Positions 6,731 to 12,698 of a DNA stretch of 14,297 nt are shown in pieces. The stretch comes from Natrialbaceae archaeon Tc-Br11_E2g1 (GTDB lineage: Archaea; Halobacteriota; Halobacteria; Halobacteriales; Natrialbaceae), in NCBI GenBank assembly GCA_001564255.1, contig LKNC01000040.1, forward strand, positions 1-14,297, given 5' to 3'. Each line of letters starts with the position of its first letter. Position 1 is the stretch's first letter. The notes beneath the pieces were generated by a model. That model did no database searches. It worked only from the letters and a program-made list of their open reading frames with translations, and was not told the DNA's origin. The translations under genes were made by a program, and so were the position numbers.

Positions 6731-7177
6731 ATGCGCGTAAGTGTCATCGGTGGCGGCTCGGTTACCGAACAGGAGGAAAAGCTCGCGCGGGCGGTGGGCG
6801 AACGACTCGGTCGGCGCGACCACACGGTCGTCTGTGGCGGCCTCGGTGGCACGATGAGGGCGGTCTGTCGTGGCGCGAAAGCCACCGGCGGGGAGACGAT
6901 CGGTATCCTCCCGGTCGAGGATCGGTCGGCGGCAAACGAGTACGTCGACATCGCCATCGCGACCGGGATGGGCCACGCCAGAAACGCCCTGGTTCCCCTC
7001 AACGGCGACGGCGTGATCGCCCTCCCGGGACGTGCCGGGACGCTCTCGGAGATCGGCTTCGCGGGGGTCTACGACCGACCGATCGTCGGCATCGGCTGTG
7101 GGGAGCTCCCGGGCGTCGAGACCGTCGAGACGCCCGAGGCGGCAGTGGCGTCCCTCGAGGCCCGGGTCGAGCGCTGA
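6731..7177 (+). CDS. TIGR00725 / LOG-like Rossmann-fold protein
   Basis: 148 residues, typical of the TIGR00725 group, which is related to LOG proteins and molybdenum-cofactor carrier proteins. It begins MRVSVIGGG, then VVCGGLGGTM (33-42), GETIGILP (54-61), ARNALVPL (83-90) and ALPGRAGTLSEIGFA (97-111). The last is the nucleotide-binding PGGxGTxxE motif with Arg in place of the second Gly. LOG enzymes use this motif with an Arg and Glu to release cytokinin-type bases from nucleotides; for the TIGR00725 branch the reaction is not settled. Glu107 is kept, and Arg84 may match the LOG arginine. I prefer the ATG at 6731; the in-frame ATG at 6704 would add nine residues. No leaderless promoter fits either start well. 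Confidence 0.82.
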   Translation: MRVSVIGGGSVTEQEEKLARAVGERLGRRDHTVVCGGLGGTMRAVCRGAKATGGETIGILPVEDRSAANEYVDIAIATGMGHARNALVPLNGDGVIALPGRAGTLSEIGFAGVYDRPIVGIGCGELPGVETVETPEAAVASLEARVER

Positions 7178-7178
7178 G

Positions 7179-7412
7179 CTACCGCCGTCGGCCGAGGACG
7201 ATCCAGACGACGGCCCCGGCGAGCCAGACGCCCGTCCCGACGAGAGCGAGTACCGGACTCACGAGGCCCACCGCGAGCAGCCAGACGACCGCGAGGTAGC
7301 CGGCGCTTGCGACGGCTTCGGGCGCAAACTCGAGCCAGAGGGTCCACTCCTGGGACAGCCTCGAGCGAAGCTCCGTCCATCGATCCGTCTCACCCGTCCG
7401 TTCGGCTGACAT
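7179..7412 (-). CDS. Small two-helix membrane protein (77 aa)
   Basis: 77 residues: a polar, charged N-terminal 25 residues (MSAERTGETDRWTELRSRLS), a Trp-rich amphipathic turn (23-30), two transmembrane helices (about 32-51 and 53-73), and an Arg-rich end GRRR. By the positive-inside rule both ends are probably cytoplasmic. Its stop is one base from the stop of the convergent TIGR00725 gene. The minus strand has a weak AT-rich ACTTAGTT near 7436-7443, about 28 bp before the ATG at 7412. Two competing frames over this region are out-of-frame shadows. I do not recognise a family. Confidence 0.65.
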   Translation of the reverse strand: MSAERTGETDRWTELRSRLSQEWTLWLEFAPEAVASAGYLAVVWLLAVGLVSPVLALVGTGVWLAGAVVWIVLGRRR

Positions 7413-7504
7413 CCGTTCGATATCTCCGACAGGCGAACTAAGTGTTTCCGGAGTCGTCGATCACGGTCGCAGGTTTTTCGACGGGGACCCACGTCTAGAC
7501 GGGT

Positions 7505-8110
7505 ATGAGCGACTTCGATAAGGAAGCAGAGCGCGAACGCCTACGCGAGAAGTACGAACGCGACCAGGCAGAACGGGAGGCCACCCAGCGGATGAGCGAC
7601 CTCCTGCTCAAGGGAGCCCGGATGACGAACACCCACTGTGACGCCTGTGGTGACCCGCTGTTCCAACAGGACGGCGTCACGTTCTGTCCGAACTGTCACG
7701 GCGGCCCCGGGGGCATCGATGGGACGCTCCCGGAGGCCGAGACGGACCGGACCACCGACGACGGGGCCGAACCCGCCGATGTCGAACGGAACGCCGTCGC
7801 GTCCTCGGGTGGCGACGCGGCCGACGGCGACGAGGGGGCGGTAGCCGGAGCCGAGACGCCACAGCCGACACAGCGACCTCGAGACGCCACCCGGGGGACG
7901 GATACCGCCGACGGGACGGCCCGGCCACGGCCCGGGGAGCGACCGCGGCCGTCGGACCAGGGTGATATAGAGGCGGGCCGGACCGCCCTGATCGACGCCC
8001 TCGAGCGGTTCGCGAGCGAGGCCGCCGCGACCGACGACCCCCGGTACGCCCGTGAGTGCCTCGAGGCGGCCAGGGAGGCGAGTGAGGCGATCGCGGCCCT
8101 CGAGAGGTAG
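7505..8110 (+). CDS. SSSCA1/ZNRD2 (autoantigen p27) family zinc-ribbon protein
   Basis: 201 residues. Residues 5-30 are a charged helix with an RE/K-rich repeat, followed by MSDLLLKGARMTN and a zinc ribbon with Cys45-x2-Cys48 and Cys61-x2-Cys64 (CDACGDPLF..CPNC). This order (helix, 'LLLKGxxML', two CxxC) is the Sjogren syndrome/scleroderma autoantigen 1 family, found in archaea and eukaryotes with no firmly known role. Residues 66-155 are a disordered acidic, Thr/Pro-rich linker, and 157-201 form a separate Ala/Glu-rich helical segment (RTALIDALERFASEAA.. to the end). The linker and tail are additions to the core family. A T-rich GGTTTTTCG (7472-7480) about 29 bp upstream suits a leaderless start. 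Frame and length are intact. Confidence 0.85.
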   Translation: MSDFDKEAERERLREKYERDQAEREATQRMSDLLLKGARMTNTHCDACGDPLFQQDGVTFCPNCHGGPGGIDGTLPEAETDRTTDDGAEPADVERNAVASSGGDAADGDEGAVAGAETPQPTQRPRDATRGTDTADGTARPRPGERPRPSDQGDIEAGRTALIDALERFASEAAATDDPRYARECLEAAREASEAIAALER

Positions 8111-8210
8111 TCGTTCGCCGGGACGAAGGGGGTAGTACTCCCCCGTAGGCGGGGGATAACCGCCACCGAGACCACGGCAACCGTGTCGTAAGGCGGAAGG
8201 GCTTTTTTCT
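8111..8210 (+). other. Hairpin-dense intergenic region with T-run
   Basis: Right after the zinc-ribbon gene stop come, in order: a short TTCG/CGAA hairpin (8114-8117 with 8124-8127); GGGGG (8128-8132), CCCCC (8140-8144) and GGGGG (8151-8155), in which the middle C-run can pair with either G-run, so the two hairpins exclude each other; then an outer stem CCGCC (8160-8164) with GGCGG (8192-8196) around an inner hairpin CACGG-CAA-CCGTG (8173-8185); then T6 at 8203-8208. The last stem plus T-run resembles a U-tract terminator for the upstream gene, while the T-rich stretch is also at promoter distance for the next gene. It could be a small RNA or a relic of a transposon end; I cannot decide. Confidence 0.5.
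8201..8210 (+). promoter_or_regulatory. T-rich core promoter element of the amidotransferase gene
   Basis: GCTTTTTTCT, centred 27 bp before the ATG at 8232, so a leaderless mRNA fits. The same T-run follows a stem and may double as the end of the upstream transcript. Confidence 0.5.
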
Positions 8211-8231
8211 CCGGGTCGGTACGTACGTTCG

Positions 8232-8930
8232 ATGAGTCGCTTGCGAACCGCCGTCCTCAACGCGGCCCTCGAGGACGCGAACACGACCCGAAACTTCCGG
8301 CGCGAACTCGAGGGGTCGGCCGTCGAGTTCGACGTCACCGCCGGCCACGTCCCCGGGACGTTCGACTTCGACGCGGTCGTCGTCACGGGGTCGCGGACGT
8401 CGGTCTACGACGACGAGGCATGGATCCCGCCCACGAAAGCGTGGGTGCGAGAGGCGATCGATCGGGGACTCCCGTGTCTCGGCGTCTGTTGGGGTCACCA
8501 GCTACTCGCCGAGGTCCTCGGGGGAACGGTCTCCGACATGGGCGTCTACGAGATCGGCTACAGCGAGATCGAGCGGGTCGGCGATTCGCGGCTGCTCGAG
8601 GGCGTCGACGAGCGCTTTACCGCCTTCACGACCCACCAGGACGAGGTCACGCAGTTACCGCCGGGCGCACAGCCGCTGGCCAAAAACGAGTACTCGAACC
8701 ACGGCTTCCGGAAAGGGCGGGTCTTCGGGGTCCAGTTTCACCCGGAGTTCGACCGCAAGACCGCCCGCGATCTGAGCCTGCGCAAGGACCTCGAGGACAG
8801 TCGAAAGCGCGAGCTCCTGGAGAGCATCACCCGCGAGAACCACGCCGAGACCGGCCAGGCGAAACTGGTCTTCGAGAACTTCGCGGAGATCGTCCGAGAG
8901 CAAGCCGAGGTCCAGGTCGCAGCCGACTGA
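8232..8930 (+). CDS. Class I glutamine amidotransferase domain protein
   Basis: 232 residues, a stand-alone type 1 GATase (GMP synthase amidotransferase-like). Such domains free ammonia from glutamine, or in some members act on gamma-glutamyl compounds. The catalytic triad is visible: Cys86 in LGVCWGHQLLAEVLGG (nucleophile elbow), then His170 and Glu172 in VFGVQFHPEF. A motif VVVTGSRTSVYDDEAW (49-64) matches the 'GSP-SVYD' loop of this group, with GSR in place of GSP. Residues 174-232 extend beyond the core as a charged helical tail (DRKTARDLSLRKDLEDSRKREL). No synthase partner is encoded nearby, so it is not half of a visible guaA pair, and its acceptor substrate is unknown. Confidence 0.88.
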   Translation: MSRLRTAVLNAALEDANTTRNFRRELEGSAVEFDVTAGHVPGTFDFDAVVVTGSRTSVYDDEAWIPPTKAWVREAIDRGLPCLGVCWGHQLLAEVLGGTVSDMGVYEIGYSEIERVGDSRLLEGVDERFTAFTTHQDEVTQLPPGAQPLAKNEYSNHGFRKGRVFGVQFHPEFDRKTARDLSLRKDLEDSRKRELLESITRENHAETGQAKLVFENFAEIVREQAEVQVAAD

Positions 8931-8963
8931 GGCTGGGATCGGACCGCGACACGAACCGATTTT

Positions 8964-9644
8964 TCAGGGTGCGACGCCGACCGTGAGCAGCGTCCCGAGC
9001 TCGCGGTAGCGTTCGACCATCGCTTCACGGCTGTCCCACTCCTCGGTGGGGAATTCGGATTTCGGTGGGATCTCGATCTCGAGGTCCGGGACGTTGTCCT
9101 GTTCGGCGACGGACAGGCCGGCCTCGCGGAAGGCGTCGCGATACTCCCTCGCGGACCAGCGGGTCATCTCGATCGAGATGAACTCCTGCCACCCGTGGGA
9201 GTAGCCGTTCTCCTCGTAGTAGTTTACCGCACAGTAGAACGTGCCGCCGGGACGGAGCACGCGGGCGATTTCCTCGAGGGTATGGTGTGGGTTCGAGGCG
9301 TAGTAAAAGGCCTCCATCGACCAGAGGTGATCGATCGAGTCGTCGCCGAAGGGCAGCGAGCCGAAGTCGCCGACGACGTAGCCGACCTGTGGGTCCTCGG
9401 TGTACTCAGCGGCGTTTCGGGTCATCTCGGGGGAACCGTCGAGACCGTAGACCGCACCCGCGTCGTAAGTGTCCCGCAGGGCGCGGCCGGCGTAGCCGCT
9501 GCCACAGCCCATGTCGAGGATAACGTCGCCGGCTTCGACCGGCATTCGCGCGAGCGCGTGTTTGGCGGTGTGCCAGTGGCGCTCTTCCATTCCCTTGTCC
9601 CGTCCCTCTTCGGCCCAGTCGTCGAACTCCTCGCGAACGCTCAT
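8964..9644 (-). CDS. Class I SAM-dependent methyltransferase
   Basis: 226 residues of the UbiE/Methyltransf_11 kind. Motif I is VILDMGCGSGYAGRAL (41-56), the ribose-binding acid is Asp69 in VYGLDGSPEM, motif II/III is VVGDFGSLPF (90-99), followed by HLWSMEAFYY and motif LRPGGTFYCAV (130-140). It has an N-terminal helical lid (1-35). The target may be a small molecule or a protein; I see no feature to decide. The ATG at 9644 is about 28 bp after a TATA-like GTTTAG on the minus strand (9670-9675). It is convergent with the amidotransferase (33 bp between stops) and divergent from the iron importer, sharing a 233-bp control region that contains iron-box motifs. Co-regulation with iron uptake is possible but not shown. 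Confidence 0.9.
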   Translation of the reverse strand: MSVREEFDDWAEEGRDKGMEERHWHTAKHALARMPVEAGDVILDMGCGSGYAGRALRDTYDAGAVYGLDGSPEMTRNAAEYTEDPQVGYVVGDFGSLPFGDDSIDHLWSMEAFYYASNPHHTLEEIARVLRPGGTFYCAVNYYEENGYSHGWQEFISIEMTRWSAREYRDAFREAGLSVAEQDNVPDLEIEIPPKSEFPTEEWDSREAMVERYRELGTLLTVGVAP

Positions 9645-9651
9645 ATCTGCG

Positions 9652-9675
9652 GTTTAGGTCCGCGCCCGACTAAAC
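9652..9675 (-). promoter_or_regulatory. Methyltransferase promoter with TTTAGG half-site
   Basis: On the plus strand GTTTAG (9652-9657) and CTAAAC (9670-9675) form an inverted repeat with 12 bp between. The outer arm is the likely minus-strand TATA element, 28 bp before the ATG at 9644. The inner arm belongs to TTTAGG (9653-9658), half of the iron-box consensus, between TATA and start. The other half is absent, so binding is doubtful. Confidence 0.4.
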
Positions 9676-9712
9676 GGGTTCGTCTCCGGCGGGGGAGATC
9701 ACCGATAAGTTC

Positions 9713-9728
9713 TTTAGGGCGGCCTAAA
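9713..9728. promoter_or_regulatory. Iron-box A: TTTAGG-N4-CCTAAA (distal)
   Basis: TTTAGG GCGG CCTAAA, both arms exact. It lies 69 bp before the methyltransferase start and about 150 bp before the binding-protein start. The motif is like the operators of DtxR/MntR/Idr-type metal-dependent repressors (TTAGG..CCTAA cores). Its distance from both TATA boxes suggests looping, cooperative loading or an unrecognised promoter. Confidence 0.7.
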
Positions 9729-9746
9729 AAGACACGTCCCGAGGGG

Positions 9747-9762
9747 TTTAGGTCAGCCGAAA
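9747..9762. promoter_or_regulatory. Iron-box B: TTTAGG-N4-CCGAAA (one mismatch, distal)
   Basis: TTTAGG TCAG CCGAAA. The left arm is exact and the right arm has one change (T to G). It starts 34 bp after box A, roughly three helical turns plus, so both could be bound as a pair. Confidence 0.55.
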
Positions 9763-9845
9763 TCCCGTGGGCATCCGGGCTTCGCCGACCGACCAGCGCT
9801 TTCTTTCTTCGCTCTTCATCCACTTTGCCGTCGGATTTCGGAAGG

Positions 9846-9852
9846 TATTTAT
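9846..9852 (+). promoter_or_regulatory. TATA box of the iron-binding lipoprotein gene
   Basis: TATTTAT, centred 29 bp before the ATG at 9878. It fits a leaderless transcript whose first base lies at the edge of iron-box C. Confidence 0.75.
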
Positions 9853-9853
9853 G

Positions 9854-9871
9854 TTTTAGGTCGACCTAAAA
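9854..9871. promoter_or_regulatory. Iron-box C: perfect 18-bp palindrome at the importer promoter
   Basis: TTTTAGGTCGACCTAAAA is fully self-complementary and sits between the TATA box and the start codon, ending 6 bp before ATG. Binding here would block the pre-initiation complex, which is the expected site for a repressor that releases under iron starvation. It is the strongest of the four boxes. Confidence 0.8.
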
Positions 9872-9877
9872 CTAGGT

Positions 9878-11017
9878 ATGCCAGAACACGACGACAGCGC
9901 ATCGCGGATGAGTTCGACGATCGGCCGTCGACGATTCCTCGCCACCACGGGCGTTTCCGTGGCAGGGATCGCGGGGCTTGCAGGCTGTCTCGGCGGGGCG
10001 AGAGACGATCCCTTTGAGGAATACGGGCCACAGGGATCACCCGTAGAGGCGAGTGCCGTCTCCTGGGACGACCTGGGGGACCTCGAGGGGGAGCTGGTGA
10101 TCTACTCGGCGCGAACCCCGGACCAGGTCGATCCGCTATTCGAGCAAATCGAAGACGAGTACGAAAATTTCGAGATCAGTATCGACCACGACGACGAAGG
10201 CGATCAGCTGGCAAGCCTTCTCGAGGAAGGTGAGAACAGCCCCGCCGATCTCTTCTACACGCAGTCTTCGGGCGAACTCGCACAGGTCAAAGAAAACGAT
10301 CTCGCACGCGACCTCCCCGATGACGTCGTCGACGCCGTCGAGGACAACTACCGCGACTCCGACGGCCAGTGGACGGGTGCCTCCGGCCGCGTTCGTGCAG
10401 TCCAGTACAATACGGATCACTTCGACGGCGACGAGCTTCCCGACGATATCTTCGCGTACGCTGAAGACGAGCAGTTCAGAGACGTCATCTCGACGCGACC
10501 GAACTCCGGAACCTTCCGTTCTTTCATCGTCGCGATGATCGAAGAAGAAGGCGAACAGCGCACCCGCGAGTGGGTCCGCATGATGGTCGACGACCAGAAC
10601 GCGACCCTGTACAACGGCGGAACGGAACAGGCCGAGGCCGTCGCGGACGGCGAACAGGAGATCGCGCTTGGCAACCAGTACTACGCCGGCCGCATCCTCG
10701 AGAACGATCCGGACGCGCCGATCGACGTCACCTTCACCAGGAACGATCCCGGCTGTCTGTTCAACGTCTCCGGCATAGCGATCCTCGAGGGCGCACAGAC
10801 GCCGAACCTCGCCGCGGAGTTTACCCGACACATCCTCGCAAGGGAAGGACAGGAGTTCTTCGTCGAGGTAAACGGCGAGTATCCCGTCTTAGACGGCGTC
10901 GAGTACGTCGGCGACCTGCCGACCCTCGAGGAGATCGACCCCCTCGAGTTCGACCTGAACAAACTCGGGGATACCCAACACGTCAACGACCTCCTGCGCG
11001 AAGAGGGGATGCTCTGA
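9878..11017 (+). CDS. Iron(III) ABC transporter substrate-binding lipoprotein (FbpA-like)
   Basis: 379 residues. The N-terminus has a twin-arginine signal (GRRRFLATTG, Arg17-Arg19), a hydrophobic stretch, and a lipobox GLAGC with Cys37, so the folded protein is probably exported by Tat and lipid-anchored outside. The mature part is a two-lobe type II binding protein: ELVIYSARTPDQVDPLFEQIE (72-92) opens lobe 1, ADLFYTQSSGEL (123-134) and AVQYNTDHF (174-182) follow, and GNQYYAGRIL (265-274) carries Tyr268-Tyr269, equivalent to the adjacent Tyr pair that binds ferric iron in FbpA/FutA proteins. A cysteine at 293 in NDPGCLFNVSG is notable, since this segment is usually without Cys. The start at 9878 fits the promoter; Met11 is an alternative that would keep the Tat motif. 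First gene of the importer; box C controls it. Confidence 0.92.
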   Translation: MPEHDDSASRMSSTIGRRRFLATTGVSVAGIAGLAGCLGGARDDPFEEYGPQGSPVEASAVSWDDLGDLEGELVIYSARTPDQVDPLFEQIEDEYENFEISIDHDDEGDQLASLLEEGENSPADLFYTQSSGELAQVKENDLARDLPDDVVDAVEDNYRDSDGQWTGASGRVRAVQYNTDHFDGDELPDDIFAYAEDEQFRDVISTRPNSGTFRSFIVAMIEEEGEQRTREWVRMMVDDQNATLYNGGTEQAEAVADGEQEIALGNQYYAGRILENDPDAPIDVTFTRNDPGCLFNVSGIAILEGAQTPNLAAEFTRHILAREGQEFFVEVNGEYPVLDGVEYVGDLPTLEEIDPLEFDLNKLGDTQHVNDLLREEGML

Positions 11018-11061
11018 CCGGGGAACCGTGTCCTCGATCCAGCCGATCGTCTCTAGTCGTT

Positions 11062-11077
11062 TTTAGGAAAGCCTAAA
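11062..11077. promoter_or_regulatory. Iron-box D: TTTAGG-N4-CCTAAA before the permease gene
   Basis: TTTAGG AAAG CCTAAA in the 82-bp gap between binding protein and permease, centred about 30 bp before the GTG at 11100. The right arm (CCTAAATC, 11072-11079) is itself at TATA distance, so box and core promoter overlap. This implies that the permease-ATPase pair has its own iron-controlled promoter instead of depending only on read-through. Confidence 0.75.
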
Positions 11078-11099
11078 TCCCTCCGGAAGTACGTATCGA

Positions 11100-12698
11100 G
11101 TGAGCTCTACCGTGGTATCGACTCGACTCGAGAACCTAGTGAGTGCGGACGGGAACGACTCTTCGGCTGCGTTGGTAGTCCTCAGTGGACTGATCGCCGT
11201 CACCGTCGTCTCGCCGCTCGTCTGGATCGTTCTCCGGGCGTTGCAGGTCGATCCGGCGCGGGCAGCGACTCTCATGTTCTCGATCCGGACCGCCGAGATT
11301 CTGGGGACGAGCCTCGGCTTGATGGCCGGGGTGACCGTGCTCTCGGTTCTGATCGGGGTTCCACTGGCAATCTTGACGACGCGGACGGATCTCCCCTATC
11401 GACGGCTGTGGACGATCGTCGCCGCCTTGCCGCTCGTGATCCCGAGTTACATCGGGGCGTTCGCGTTCGTCTCCGCGTTCGGGCCACACGGCGAGTTGAG
11501 TTCCGTGTTCGGGCTCGGCCTTCCGGACGTTCGGACCCTTCCCGGTGCGATCCTCGTGATTACGCTCTATACGTATCCCTACGTCTTCCTGACGACGCGG
11601 GCGGCACTGCTTTCGATGGACGCCTCGCTCGTCGACGCCGCCCGGACACTGAACGCCGATCGCCTCGAGGCCTTTCGCCGGGTCACGCTTCCCCAGATTC
11701 GTCCGGCGATCGCAGCGGGCTCGTTACTGGTCGCTCTCTATGCGATTTCGGACTTCGGGACGCCGGCGTTCATGCAGGTCACCGTCTTTACGAGCGCAAT
11801 CTACTGGGAGTTCGGCGCGTTCAACGTCGAGTACGCAGCCTTGCTGTCACTGCAGTTGCTCGCCGTCACCGCAGTCGTGTTACTCGTCGAGGCGAAAGTC
11901 GGTCGTGACGAGGATGCGAGTGGCGGCGGTGCCAGCGGCGCACGGATCCGCCTCGGAGCGTGGAGGTGGCCGGCGATGGGCGGCGTCGCTACCCTCGGCA
12001 TTGTGACCCTCGTCGTCCCGGTCGCGATCTTCGGGATGTGGGTCCTTCGGGGAACGGGCGGGGGCGTATCGTCGTACGCCTTCGAGTGGGGGTACGCGAT
12101 CAACTCCGTCTACCTCGCTGCACTGGCTGCACTCGTTGCGTCAGTCCTGGCGCTCCCGGTCGGCTACCTCTCGGCACGGTCGGACTCGAGGCTGGCCCGG
12201 CTGTTCGAGCGTGGTACGTACGTCGGCTTTGCAGTGCCAGGGATCGTCATCGGGCTCGCGCTCGTGTTTTTCGGCGCGAACTACGCCTCCTGGGTGTACC
12301 GGACCGTTCCGCTGCTCGTGTTCGCCTACGTCGTCCGCTTTCTCCCACAGGTTGTCGGGACGACGCGCACGTCGGTACTCCAGGTCGACGAGAAACTCCC
12401 GGAAGCCGCTCGGACGCTGAATGCGAGCCAGATCGAAACCTTCCGACGAGTGACTCTCCCGCTGATCGCGCCGGGAGTCGTCGCCGGTGGCGTCCTCGTC
12501 TTCTTGACCACGATGAAAGAACTCCCGGCGACCCTGATGCTCCAGCCGATCGGCACGGAAACGCTGGTGACGCTCATCTGGAGTGCCCACGGCACTGCCC
12601 ACTATCGCTATGCGGCACTCCCGGCACTCATCCTCGTGGTCATCTCCGGACTCTCGATGTTGGTCTTGTTACGACAGGAGGACAACAATGTCAGTTAA
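11100..12698 (+). CDS. Iron(III) ABC transporter permease, fused double module (FbpB-like)
   Basis: 532 residues, GTG start placed by the overlapping box/TATA. It is two six-helix permease modules in one chain, as in FbpB/SfuB proteins, joined by a polar linker (about 266-285, Gly/Ser/Asp-rich). Each half has an EAA loop for ATPase contact: LVDAARTLNADRLEAFRRVTLP (177-198) and LPEAARTLNASQIETFRRVTLP (433-454). The near-identity of the loops shows an ancient duplication. Membrane helices are evident at about 25-48, 67-92, 106-125, 147-168, 205-222 and 245-262 in the first half, and 292-315, 334-358, 372-392, 402-420, 456-473 and 506-525 in the second. It carries iron through the cell membrane. 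Its last 11 bp overlap the ATPase gene, so the two are translated from one message. Confidence 0.93.
   Translation: MSSTVVSTRLENLVSADGNDSSAALVVLSGLIAVTVVSPLVWIVLRALQVDPARAATLMFSIRTAEILGTSLGLMAGVTVLSVLIGVPLAILTTRTDLPYRRLWTIVAALPLVIPSYIGAFAFVSAFGPHGELSSVFGLGLPDVRTLPGAILVITLYTYPYVFLTTRAALLSMDASLVDAARTLNADRLEAFRRVTLPQIRPAIAAGSLLVALYAISDFGTPAFMQVTVFTSAIYWEFGAFNVEYAALLSLQLLAVTAVVLLVEAKVGRDEDASGGGASGARIRLGAWRWPAMGGVATLGIVTLVVPVAIFGMWVLRGTGGGVSSYAFEWGYAINSVYLAALAALVASVLALPVGYLSARSDSRLARLFERGTYVGFAVPGIVIGLALVFFGANYASWVYRTVPLLVFAYVVRFLPQVVGTTRTSVLQVDEKLPEAARTLNASQIETFRRVTLPLIAPGVVAGGVLVFLTTMKELPATLMLQPIGTETLVTLIWSAHGTAHYRYAALPALILVVISGLSMLVLLRQEDNNVS
12676..12681 (+). promoter_or_regulatory. Shine-Dalgarno sequence of the ATPase gene
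   Basis: AGGAGG, 6 bp before the ATG at 12688, inside the end of the permease gene. It is the only strong Shine-Dalgarno sequence I noted and decides the start within an ORF that stays open to an ATG at 12583. It fits an internal operon gene that cannot be leaderless. Confidence 0.8.

Noticed and set aside
7541..8498. Two long minus-strand ORFs over the zinc-ribbon and amidotransferase genes
   Set aside because: They run across two real genes and the hairpin region, are Arg/Pro/Gly-rich, and share no motif with known proteins.
9641..9823. 60-codon minus-strand ORF in the methyltransferase/importer control region
   Set aside because: It overlaps the iron boxes and the methyltransferase promoter and has Arg-rich composition without family resemblance.
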